A DNA stretch of 35,422 bases from Deltaproteobacteria bacterium. Lineage in GTDB: Bacteria > Desulfobacterota > Binatia > UBA9968. This document shows positions 23,033 to 30,936 of the stretch, in pieces. The notes under the pieces were generated by a model, which was given only the letters and a program-made list of their open reading frames with translations, was not told where the DNA came from and ran no database searches. Position numbers and translations under genes: made by a program. Each line of letters begins with the position of its first letter. Within the stretch, counting starts at the first letter, position 1. The stretch covers positions 1 through 35,422 of the forward strand of contig JACPSE010000013.1 in NCBI GenBank assembly GCA_016193465.1. Direction: 5' to 3'.

Positions 23033-23338
23033 TTAGTTAGCGTTCCTATTAACGTCCCGACGGCTTTCCTGTCGACGGAGTTGGATTTCCTGAGCATCGG
23101 TCATGATTTTGCCTCCCGCACCAACAGGACCACTGACAATTCTCCACCCGTTCATATCGCCATCAGCAAAGTCCCGTATGATGTGGACGCTAGCCGTTGG
23201 GAAAAGCTGCCTTGCCTCGTCTGCATTCGAGGCATTGACACACACCTCGGTCCCGTACCGCTGCGTCTGAGCCGCCGCTGTCTCAGCCCAAGGGAGGACA
23301 AGGGCCAGGGTTAGAGCCACCAATAGCAGTTTTTTCAT
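23033..23338 (-). CDS. Small secreted protein, unknown
   Basis: 101 aa with a clear signal peptide (MKKLLLVALTLALVLPWAETAAAQ). The mature part of about 78 residues has one cysteine (EVCVNASNADEARQLFP) and a GWRIVSGPVGAGGKIMTDAQEI segment; no family recognised. AAAGGAGG lies nine bases before the ATG at 23338; the GTG three codons earlier is too close to it. It stands in the copper/heavy-metal region, so a periplasmic stress role is a guess. Confidence 0.6.
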   Translation of the reverse strand: MKKLLLVALTLALVLPWAETAAAQTQRYGTEVCVNASNADEARQLFPTASVHIIRDFADGDMNGWRIVSGPVGAGGKIMTDAQEIQLRRQESRRDVNRNAN

Positions 23339-23642
23339 CGTTTTCACCTCCTTTCTGCCCGTTTTCTATTTGGTTAATACGAGGGAAGGGGGCTGAATAC
23401 GACGCTCTACGCGGCTGGGGCAAGTATTCGACGGCGGGTAGAGAAGCCTGAACTAGCCAGGATTTGAGGGACGCCTTAAAAGAGGGACAAGCAACCGTCT
23501 CCGCTCATAAAACATGCAGCCAATGCCACTTTCTTAAGCAGTATCTTTGTCCGAGCTGACTTTCTCACTTTTATTCTCCAGTGATATCAGTATCTTTTAC
23601 TGCCTGGTTTCTCTGGCATGGAGGTTGCTCTACATTCGATGC

Positions 23643-24002
23643 GTGACGGCGCAAGCAAAGGGAAAAAATGCAGCCTGGGTTATTTTCTTAGCTATCCTCT
23701 TTTGGCACACCCCTATCTATTCAGATACGCTTGAGGAGAAATGGTGCGGAAAGCTCTATGAAGAGTCCCTGGAAAGAGCCAAGAACGCCCTCCAGGAAGG
23801 AAAACGCGAAGAGGCCGTCCGCTTTCTCCTCGATGCCGATGCGATCATTAAGCGCTGTTCGAGCTTCCCCGAGCGACCCCATTTGGAAAATCAGGAGAAG
23901 GAACCGGCTCAAGCTTTTTACTCTGCCGGGCGAGATCTCACCTGGAGTGCTCTTGAAGAAGAGCATCGATCTCTTTGGGATCAACGGCCTGGCCTGACTT
24001 GA
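23643..24002 (+). CDS. Possible exported helical protein on the opposite strand
   Basis: 119 aa from a GTG, or up to 151 aa from a TTG at 23547. After a hydrophobic signal-like stretch (AAWVIFLAILFWHTPIYSDT) the sequence is helical and TPR-like: KLYEESLERAKNALQEGKREEAVRFL, followed by two cysteines. The residue pattern looks coding, but no ribosome site is visible and the last 65 bp overlap the convergent gene at 23938. It is the only plus-strand gene in the last 22 kb. Start and reality both uncertain. Confidence 0.45.
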   Translation: MTAQAKGKNAAWVIFLAILFWHTPIYSDTLEEKWCGKLYEESLERAKNALQEGKREEAVRFLLDADAIIKRCSSFPERPHLENQEKEPAQAFYSAGRDLTWSALEEEHRSLWDQRPGLT

Positions 24003-24207
24003 GCTGATCGATAATTCTCCTGAGCTTCGCCTGGCGGAGCGCCAGAACGCCCGTCGGCCCTCTTGTTCGGAGCTGCCAGTCGGTCTGGCTTAACATCTCC
24101 TCCAACCGGGCCATAGGCTTGGGATCCGCAGTCCGCTGTTGAGCCCAAGCAGGCATTGAAAAGAGAAGGGCCAGGGCGATTGCGGGAAGAAGCTTAACTA
24201 CCTTCAT
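23938..24207 (-). CDS. Small secreted protein after the sigma/anti-sigma pair
   Basis: 89 aa with a signal peptide (MKVVKLLPAIALALLFSMPAWAQ) and a helical mature part (ARLEEMLSQTDWQLRTRG, LRQAKLRRIIDQLKSG). AAAGGAG lies before the ATG. It follows the anti-sigma gene on the same strand, 44 bp away. Small periplasmic proteins in such places can modulate the anti-sigma factor (compare CnrX or heavy-metal sensors), but no metal ligands are seen here, so this is only a thought. Confidence 0.65.
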   Translation of the reverse strand: MKVVKLLPAIALALLFSMPAWAQQRTADPKPMARLEEMLSQTDWQLRTRGPTGVLALRQAKLRRIIDQLKSGQAVDPKEIDALLQEHSR

Positions 24208-24251
24208 ATCGGTCTCCTTTCTCTAAACCTTGTGTTTATTCATGTCATGCC

Positions 24252-25166
24252 CTAGGTTGCCGGGGAGAAAATTTGGCGGCGAATAAAGAAGCCCAAACTT
24301 AACCCTATTAGGGACCCAACATACGTTCCAAGGGCCGCGAAGGCTATCAGGCCGAGGCCATGGTTGTGAGTTGAACCCTGCAGGTAGATGGCAGGGGAGA
24401 GTAAGATCGTTACAACGAGCGAAGCCAGAAAGAGATTGTCTGATGAGTGAGAAGTTCTCCTGGAACCAAAGATGAAGGCGCCGACGAAAGACGCAAGGCA
24501 ACAGTGAATCCACCAGCTTGCAACAAAAGTATTCCCCAAGCCAAAGAGGTAGCTGCTTGCGACCGCAACTTCCTGCGCGGCTGATAGCGCCAGCCATCGC
24601 AGCGAATCTACTTCGTAAGCCAGAAAGGAGATAGCCAAGGTCAGAGGCGTGGTCGAAATCGAGGAGGGCACCACCATGTTGAGGCGAGGAAGTTTCTCGC
24701 TTGTCTCTTTGAAAATCAGCCAAAAGCAGCCAGCAAAAAGCATCCACCAGAGGCTGAAGAGCACAATAAGTATGTAGCGATGATGAATCGTGGGATCAAA
24801 CAGGCTACGGGTCAGACCGTATGCCGCCCCTGTCATTGCTAACCCGGCTGCAAAGGGGGTAAGCAGCGACCAGATCCCTTTCATTGGGATCCTCGCGGCC
24901 CAAGGCAACAGGGATTTTTCTTGTCTCAGGTGGCCGAGAATCGTCTCCCGAGTTTTCTCGTATAGCTCCGCCGGAATCTCAGGGGCAGGCAGAGAATCAA
25001 AGCTTTGCCACTCCTTGGCCAGTTCCACCTCTTTAGCGATACAAAAGGCGCATTGAGCCAGATGGTTATCCAGGAACCGCTTCTCCTCAGAAAGAAGCTC
25101 CCCAGTGATTTTCTTAACCAGCAAAGACTCAGAATCTTCGCAGATTTTGTTTTGCCTATGATTCAT
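24252..25166 (-). CDS. Membrane anti-sigma factor with zinc-binding N-terminal domain
   Basis: 304 aa. Residues 1-60 form a ZAS-type anti-sigma domain with DNHLAQCAFCIA (His-x3-Cys-x2-Cys). Six or more membrane segments follow from about residue 100 on (LLTPFAAGLAMTGAAYGL, YILIVLFSLWWMLFAGCFW and others). The ZAS domain would hold the ECF sigma factor until a signal, often thiol oxidation or metal, releases it. The gene starts 11 bp inside the sigma gene, so the two are coupled. Confidence 0.82.
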   Translation of the reverse strand: MNHRQNKICEDSESLLVKKITGELLSEEKRFLDNHLAQCAFCIAKEVELAKEWQSFDSLPAPEIPAELYEKTRETILGHLRQEKSLLPWAARIPMKGIWSLLTPFAAGLAMTGAAYGLTRSLFDPTIHHRYILIVLFSLWWMLFAGCFWLIFKETSEKLPRLNMVVPSSISTTPLTLAISFLAYEVDSLRWLALSAAQEVAVASSYLFGLGNTFVASWWIHCCLASFVGAFIFGSRRTSHSSDNLFLASLVVTILLSPAIYLQGSTHNHGLGLIAFAALGTYVGSLIGLSLGFFIRRQIFSPAT

Positions 25167-25719
25167 CGAGGCACTCCCGCAGGTGATGCATGGCTCTTTG
25201 GATTAACTGATTAACCGCCTCTGTTGAGCGCCCCATCACCCGCGCGATCTCCTCGTACCTGAGACCCTGGAGCCGGCTTAAGATAATTGCCTCCCTTTGA
25301 TCATCCGTAAGTTTTGCCAATGCCTCCTTAAAAGAGAGCATCTGGTGAAAACCGTTTGGTATCTCTATGGAATTTTCATCTTTCTCGGAGACCTGAGAAA
25401 CTCCCAAACGTGTTCTGGTCCTGAGCCTATCCCGGATCAGGTTGTTAGCGATAGTATAAACCCACGCCTTGAAAGGCATCTCCGGCCGGTAAAGAGATCG
25501 GCCTTTGTGCAAGCGCAAAAAAGTCTCCTGGAAAAGCTCAGCACAGTCATCCGGTTGCCCCAGTCTCCGCATAAGAAACCCGTATATTTTTTTGCCGTAC
25601 CTGCTATAAATCTCCTCAAAGGCGGCCTCGTCGCCGCTCTGATAGCGCTTCATCAACTCCTCGTCGCTAAGCGAGGAAGCCAAACCTTCTCCGTTACTAA
25701 TACGAAACTGGGGTCCCAT
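25156..25719 (-). CDS. ECF-type sigma factor at the end of the Cus operon
   Basis: 187 aa. Region 2 is clear (DEAAFEEIYSRYGKKIYGFLMRRLG, DDCAELFQETFLRLHKG, AWVYTIANNLIRDRLR), as is region 4 (KLTDDQREAIILSRLQGLRYEEIARVMGRSTEAVNQLIQRAMHHL). The arrangement CusC-CusB-CusA-PII-sigma-antisigma on one strand, with only three bases between the PII-like stop and this ATG, suggests the sigma factor is made with the efflux pump and may feed back on it. The first 16 residues are not conserved; a later start is possible. Confidence 0.88.
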   Translation of the reverse strand: MGPQFRISNGEGLASSLSDEELMKRYQSGDEAAFEEIYSRYGKKIYGFLMRRLGQPDDCAELFQETFLRLHKGRSLYRPEMPFKAWVYTIANNLIRDRLRTRTRLGVSQVSEKDENSIEIPNGFHQMLSFKEALAKLTDDQREAIILSRLQGLRYEEIARVMGRSTEAVNQLIQRAMHHLRECLDES

Positions 25720-25722
25720 ATA

Positions 25723-26046
25723 CTACGGGTCTAGGAGTTTTTTTACCTTTTCTTTTGAACGAATGTTGACGACTGTGCCAAGATCAAAAACCGATAAGAT
25801 CCCATCCCCTTCTATCCCAGTAGAGGCATGCTCAGTAATCAACTTCACAGCCTTATCTACCTGATTTTCCTCTACAATTGTCTCCAATTTGTGATGGCCC
25901 CCGTGAATCAGCGGCTCATAGAGGTGCCACTCCTCTCCATAGCCGCGTACGCGGGAAACTGTGCAGCCACTGACGCCAATGCTTTTCAGTGCCCGTGCAA
26001 TGGATTCAACCTTACCTGATCGGACCACTGCCCATATCATTTTCAT
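25723..26046 (-). CDS. PII-like signalling protein of a metal-efflux operon
   Basis: 107 aa, a ferredoxin-like GlnB/CutA-type fold: MKMIWAVVRSGKVESIARAL, then HHKLETIVEENQVDKAVKLI, then GILSVFDLGTVVNIR. The T-loop region (RGYGEEWHLYEPLIHGGHH) lacks the uridylylated Tyr context of classical GlnB and is rich in His, so it may bind metal or a nucleotide instead. PII-like genes are frequent next to CusA/CzcA pumps. GGGAG precedes the ATG. A truncated homologue lies after copA. Confidence 0.8.
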   Translation of the reverse strand: MKMIWAVVRSGKVESIARALKSIGVSGCTVSRVRGYGEEWHLYEPLIHGGHHKLETIVEENQVDKAVKLITEHASTGIEGDGILSVFDLGTVVNIRSKEKVKKLLDP

Positions 26047-26066
26047 AGCGCTCTCCCGTTTTCATA

Positions 26067-29000
26067 TTACTTTAGCGTCCAGCCTTCTGGCTGGTTGCCG
26101 ATTTCGTCGGGTTTGGAAGATAAACCTCCCATTCCCCAACCCCTCCACAAGGCGTAAATGGCGGGGATGACCGCCAGGGTGAGCACTGTAGAAGTGATCA
26201 TTCCTCCTATCATCGGAGCCGCAATTCTTTTCATCAGGTCCGCCCCCGATCCATGGGACCACATGATGGGTAAAAGACCGGCAATGATGGCTGTAACCGT
26301 CATCATCTTCGGCCGGACGCGATGCGCCGCCCCTTCGATGATCGCCTCGTAAAGGTCCTGGAGCGTGGACATGGAACCTTCCCGGAGTCTTCTTTCGTAG
26401 ACCTCATCGAGATAGACGATCATGACAACACCGGTTTCCGCCGCTACGCCAGCCAGGGCGATAATCCCCACCCAGACCGCCACGCTGAGGTTGTAACCCA
26501 GCAGGTAAAGAAGCCAGACGGCGCCGACGATGGCGAATGGAACGGAGAGCAATACGATGAAGCTCTTCGCCACCGACTGAAAGTTCATATAGAGAAGGAC
26601 GAAAATGATCAGCAGGGTGAAGGGCACGACATAGATCAGCCGCTCCTTGGCCCGCTGCATGTATTCGTACTGCCCGCTCCATACCAGAGTATACCCGGTG
26701 GGTATCTGGACCTGCTCAGAGACCTTTTTTTGGGCCTCTTCGACGTAGCCGCCAATGTCTCTACCTGTCATATCCACATAAACATAACCGGAGAGCTGGG
26801 CGTCTTCATCCCGGATCATAGCGGGGCCCGAGGTAAGCCGAACCTCCGCCAGTTGCCCCAATGGGACCTGGGCGCCGTTCATGGCCGGAATCAGGACCCG
26901 TTTTAGTCTGTCCACGTCGTCCCGGAGTTCCCTCGCATAGCGCACGCTGACAGGATAGCGTTCTCTCCCCTCAACGGTCGTAGTGATACTCTCTCCGCCA
27001 ATGGCTGACTCGATGATCATCTGGACATCGTCAAGGACCAGGCCATAGCGGGCGATCTCCTCCCGCTTCAAGTCAAAGTCGAGGTAGTAGCCTCCAGTCA
27101 CCCTCTCCGCGTAGACTGTACGGGTTCCCGGGATCATTTGAAGGGCCCCCTCGAGGTTTTTACCGATCTCCTCGATTTTGCTCAGGTCGGGGCCGAAGAT
27201 TTTGATGCCGATCGGGGTGCGAATTCCCGTAGAGAGCATGTCAATGCGGTTTTTTATCGGCATGGTCCAGGCGTTAGCCACCCCTGGAAGCCGGAGCTTC
27301 TTGTCCATTTCGTCGACAAGTTCATCCCATGTGATGAAGCGCGTTTTACCGAATACGAAGTCGCCAACCCACTTAAGCGGGCGCGGCCAGTGGGAGCGAT
27401 CCACCGCCACCTTGCGCCACTGGGACTCAGGCTTCAGCATAACCGTGGTCTCCCCCATGCTGAAGGGCGCCGGGTCCGTCGAGGTTTCCGCCCTGCCTGC
27501 CTTGCCGAAAACCCATTCGACCTCAGGGAAGCTTTTTAAGATCCTATCCTGCATCTGAAGGAGCCAGGTCGCCTGTGTGATCGATATTCCGGGCAGAGTC
27601 GTGGGCATGTAGTAGATCATGCCTTCGTTCAAGGGCGGCATAAATTCGGAGCCCAGGCGCGAAAAGGCGGGATAGGTGAAAATCAAGGCCGCCACTGAGA
27701 GGAAGATGACGCTTTTCTTAAAGCGCAGCACCCAATGGACCACAGGAAGATAGAGAGCGATCAAGAACCGGTTCACCGGATTTTTAGCTTCCGGGTGGAT
27801 GCGCCCGCGAATCAGCAGGACCATGAGCACGGGAGCCAGGGTGACGGAGAGCAGGGAGGAAAAGAACATGGCAAAGGTCTTGGTAAAGGCCAGGGGTTTA
27901 AAGAGCCTTCCCTCCTGCGCCTCGAGGGTGAAGACCGGTAGGAAGGAAACCGTGATGATGAGCAGAGAGTAGAAAAGAGGCTTTCCTACCTCCTTTGCGG
28001 CTTCGATGATAACCTGATTGCGGCTCCCGCGCCTCCCGCCTTCCTCCCATTTCTCCAGGCGCTTGTGGGCGTTCTCTACCATGACGATGGCGGCGTCGAC
28101 CATCGCCCCAATAGCAATGGCGATCCCGCCGAGGGACATGATGTTGGAGGTGAGGTTCAGGTAGTACATAGCGATAAAAGAGATGATGATGGCGATTGGA
28201 AGAGTGAGGATGGCCACCAATGCGCTGCGGACGTGGAAGAGAAAGATCAGGCAGACCGCGCTGACGATGAGGCTCTCCTCGATTAGTTTTTCCTTTAACG
28301 TGGCGATCGATTTCAGGATGAGGTCAGAACGGTCATAGGCGGTCACGATCTTTACGCCCTGAGGAAGCGAAGGCTCGATCTCCTTGAGTTTTTTCTTTAC
28401 CCGGTCGATTAAATTAAGCGCGTTCTCCCCGTAGCGCATGACCACGATGCCGCCCACAACCTGGCCCTTTCCGTCCAGTTCAGCAATCCCCCGCCGCATG
28501 TCCGGCCCCAGGGCCACGCGCCCGATATCTCGCACGAGAATCGGAGTGCCCCGACCATCGCTCCCCACGGCGATCATCTCGATATCTTTTATCGACTTGA
28601 TATAGCCACGCCCGCGCACCATGTACTCCGCCCCGCTGAGCTCGACGGAGCGGCCGCCGACATCATTGTTGCTCATGCGGATGGCATCCACGACACTCTT
28701 GACCGGGAGGCGATAGGCCGACAGGCGGTTTGGGTCCAGGTTCACCTGATACTGGCGGACAAATCCGCCCAGACTCGCTACCTCCGCCACCCCCTCTACG
28801 CTGGCGATCTGGTAGCGCAGATACCAGTCCTGAAGGCTTCGCAACTGAGCCAAATCATATTTTCCGCTCCCATCCACCAAAGCGTAATAAAATACCCAAC
28901 CGACCCCAGTAGCGTCAGGACCCAGCGTGGGAGTAACCCCTCGAGGGAGTCTATTCTGCACCTGGTTAAGATACTCGAGGACGCGGCTTCTGGCCCAGTA

Positions 29001-29309
29001 GATGTCCGTGCCGTCCTCGAAGATGATGTAGACGTAGGAATAACCGAAATCCGAGAAGCCGCGCACGAACTTGACCCGCGGAGCGGAGATCATGGTAGTG
29101 ACGATCGGGTAGGTCACCTGATCTTCCATGATCGTCGGGTTTCGTCCCATCCAGGTGGTGTACACGATCACCTGTACGTCCGAGAGATCAGGAATCGCGT
29201 CCAGTGGGGTGTTCTTCAGCGCCCAGATTCCCCCGGCGCTGAGGAAAACGACCATGAGGAAGACAAAAAAGGTGTTTTTTGCGCTTCCTTCGATAATCCG
29301 TTCAATCAT
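26067..29309 (-). CDS. cusA: CusA/CzcA-type heavy-metal RND efflux pump
   Basis: 1080 aa with twelve membrane segments and two large periplasmic loops. The start IERIIEGSAKNTFFVFLMVV, the VRGFSDFGYSYVYIIFEDGTD block and the TM4 motif GAMVDAAIVMVENAHKRLE are HME-RND signatures; this TM4 form is typical of the monovalent (Cu/Ag) CusA group. It would take metal from the periplasm and adaptor and pass it to the outer-membrane channel, driven by protons. It starts ten bases after the adaptor gene. Metal choice is inferred. Confidence 0.93.
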   Translation of the reverse strand: MIERIIEGSAKNTFFVFLMVVFLSAGGIWALKNTPLDAIPDLSDVQVIVYTTWMGRNPTIMEDQVTYPIVTTMISAPRVKFVRGFSDFGYSYVYIIFEDGTDIYWARSRVLEYLNQVQNRLPRGVTPTLGPDATGVGWVFYYALVDGSGKYDLAQLRSLQDWYLRYQIASVEGVAEVASLGGFVRQYQVNLDPNRLSAYRLPVKSVVDAIRMSNNDVGGRSVELSGAEYMVRGRGYIKSIKDIEMIAVGSDGRGTPILVRDIGRVALGPDMRRGIAELDGKGQVVGGIVVMRYGENALNLIDRVKKKLKEIEPSLPQGVKIVTAYDRSDLILKSIATLKEKLIEESLIVSAVCLIFLFHVRSALVAILTLPIAIIISFIAMYYLNLTSNIMSLGGIAIAIGAMVDAAIVMVENAHKRLEKWEEGGRRGSRNQVIIEAAKEVGKPLFYSLLIITVSFLPVFTLEAQEGRLFKPLAFTKTFAMFFSSLLSVTLAPVLMVLLIRGRIHPEAKNPVNRFLIALYLPVVHWVLRFKKSVIFLSVAALIFTYPAFSRLGSEFMPPLNEGMIYYMPTTLPGISITQATWLLQMQDRILKSFPEVEWVFGKAGRAETSTDPAPFSMGETTVMLKPESQWRKVAVDRSHWPRPLKWVGDFVFGKTRFITWDELVDEMDKKLRLPGVANAWTMPIKNRIDMLSTGIRTPIGIKIFGPDLSKIEEIGKNLEGALQMIPGTRTVYAERVTGGYYLDFDLKREEIARYGLVLDDVQMIIESAIGGESITTTVEGRERYPVSVRYARELRDDVDRLKRVLIPAMNGAQVPLGQLAEVRLTSGPAMIRDEDAQLSGYVYVDMTGRDIGGYVEEAQKKVSEQVQIPTGYTLVWSGQYEYMQRAKERLIYVVPFTLLIIFVLLYMNFQSVAKSFIVLLSVPFAIVGAVWLLYLLGYNLSVAVWVGIIALAGVAAETGVVMIVYLDEVYERRLREGSMSTLQDLYEAIIEGAAHRVRPKMMTVTAIIAGLLPIMWSHGSGADLMKRIAAPMIGGMITSTVLTLAVIPAIYALWRGWGMGGLSSKPDEIGNQPEGWTLK

Positions 29310-29318
29310 TTCGGCTCC

Positions 29319-30893
29319 TTATTGCTGAGTCACGACCCTGAATTTTTCCCGAATCTCTTTCTGGTTGGGGCGGCGGATTGTGACCGTTGCTTCCCATTCC
29401 CCTGCCATGGCAAGGTTGGCCTTGGCTTCGTACAACCCATCCTTGGATAATTTCCCGTCCGCTTTAGAAGGCGCCATGCCCGCCATAGTCATCTGGAAGA
29501 GAAATGCAACCTGGGCGTCCTTCACAACCTTTCCTGATTTATCGACGATCTTCAGCCGCACGATGTTCTCTCCCGCCTTGGGCGTCTCAGGTTGCGTGGA
29601 TACAGTTAGGGTCAGATCCTGAACTTTCTTCTCTTGGGGCCCGCTTTTCACTGGCGCGTCCATCTTCATGCCCTTCATCCCTTCCTTCCCCTGCGCGCCT
29701 TCCTTTTCCATCCCCGGCATGCCAGCCATTGCGCCCATCGCCTCTTTGAGCCGGCTTTCGGAATCTAAGAGAAAACTGGCGCTAGCAATAATCTGCTCTC
29801 CAGGGGATAAGCCGGAAAGGACCTCATAATAACTATCGAACTTACCCCCCACTATTATCTCGCGCGGCTCAAAGCGGCCCTGGCCCTTGTCGACAAAAAC
29901 AACCTTCCGTAGGCCGGAGTCCAGAACCGCTTCGTCGGGAATGGCCAACTTTCTGCCGGCCTCCATGTCGATCTCGATGTTGGCATACATCTCCGGCTTG
30001 AGCGTGAAGTCGTGGTTGGGAACCTCAAGTCTCAACTTGGCAGTGCGGGTCTTCTCGTCCAGGACCGGAGCGATCCAGGAAACTCGACCGGTAAAAACAT
30101 GTCCGGGAAAGTAAGAAAGGGCGATCTTGGCCCCCTGCCCCACACGAACGTAGGGAAGCTCAAACTCATAGATATCCGCATTCACCCAAACCGTGGAGAG
30201 GTCGGCAACGGTGTAAAGCTCTTTGTCGGGCATCACCTTCATCCCCTGGAAGGCTTCCTTTTTGATGACAAAGCCGTTTAGGGGAGAAAAAATGGTGAGA
30301 TTCTTTTGCGGCTGTCCGGTTTGCTCGATATCTTGGATCTCCTTGTCAGCGATATCCCAAAGGCGGAGTCTTCGCCGCGTGGCCTCCAGGAGGGATTGGG
30401 AGCCCGAACGGATCTCTTTGACCGAGCTGGAGCCGAGCGAATCCTTCGCCTGCAACGCCAAAAGATATTCCTCCTGCGTCGAGACTAGATCCGGGCTATA
30501 AAAAGTAAAAAGGGGCTGGCCCTTTTGGACGAGTTTCCCAGTGTAGTCAACAAAGAGCTTTTCAATCCAACCGTCCACCTTGCTGTAAACATGCGCCACT
30601 TTCGTCTCATCGTAAGTGACGATGCCGACAGTCCGGATCTTCTTCACCACGGGACGGACCTCGGCGACGGCGGTCCTGATGCCCACGAGTTGCTGCTTCT
30701 CGGGACTGACGTTGACCGACCCGGGGGCGTCTGCCTGCGAGCCGGTCTCTCCGTGTCCTGCCGTGGAGTGAGTCGCAGTGGGGCTCGATTGGACCACGTT
30801 CTTGTCACTTTGTCCCCACCAATAACCCAAGCCGACAAGGGCCAAGGCCAGAACAAAAATGCCAAATAGTTTTAAAACCTTTTTCCCATTCAT
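29319..30893 (-). CDS. cusB: RND periplasmic adaptor with Met-rich linker and extra C-terminal YtkA/FixH-like domain
   Basis: 524 aa, longer than usual (about 400). An N-terminal membrane/signal anchor (LFGIFVLALALVGLGYWWG) precedes the barrel-hairpin-barrel adaptor (VDGWIEKLFVDYTGKLVQKGQPLF, YTVADLSTVWVNADIYEFE). A linker rich in Met, Gly and Lys (GAMAGMPGMEKEG, MKGMKMDAP) looks like a copper or silver sponge. The last 100 residues form a separate beta-sandwich (VVKDAQVAFLFQMTMAGMAPSKADG) of YtkA/FixH type. AGGAGG lies before the ATG. Confidence 0.9.
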   Translation of the reverse strand: MNGKKVLKLFGIFVLALALVGLGYWWGQSDKNVVQSSPTATHSTAGHGETGSQADAPGSVNVSPEKQQLVGIRTAVAEVRPVVKKIRTVGIVTYDETKVAHVYSKVDGWIEKLFVDYTGKLVQKGQPLFTFYSPDLVSTQEEYLLALQAKDSLGSSSVKEIRSGSQSLLEATRRRLRLWDIADKEIQDIEQTGQPQKNLTIFSPLNGFVIKKEAFQGMKVMPDKELYTVADLSTVWVNADIYEFELPYVRVGQGAKIALSYFPGHVFTGRVSWIAPVLDEKTRTAKLRLEVPNHDFTLKPEMYANIEIDMEAGRKLAIPDEAVLDSGLRKVVFVDKGQGRFEPREIIVGGKFDSYYEVLSGLSPGEQIIASASFLLDSESRLKEAMGAMAGMPGMEKEGAQGKEGMKGMKMDAPVKSGPQEKKVQDLTLTVSTQPETPKAGENIVRLKIVDKSGKVVKDAQVAFLFQMTMAGMAPSKADGKLSKDGLYEAKANLAMAGEWEATVTIRRPNQKEIREKFRVVTQQ

Positions 30894-30908
30894 ATCTTCG
30901 CCTCCTAA

Positions 30909-30936
30909 CCTTTGAACCCTTTAACCTTTTGACCTT
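30909..30936. repeat. Short repeat series between the efflux channel and adaptor genes
   Basis: CCTTTGAAC, CCTTTAAC, CTTTTGAC and CTTTCAG follow one another, 8-9 bp each, filling the gap between the two genes. The unit resembles the TTTGAAC half of the arrays in the NXR locus (9251, 5363), so the same kind of sequence occurs 20 kb away in an unrelated operon. Confidence 0.6.

Noticed and set aside
23348-23546. Hidden gene in the gap before the plus-strand helical protein
   Set aside because: No frame with a ribosome site or family pattern; probably promoter sequence of the minus-strand secreted gene.
23721-23984. Minus-strand frame opposite the helical plus-strand gene
   Set aside because: No signal or ribosome site and no family pattern; it is an antisense shadow of the plus-strand frame.
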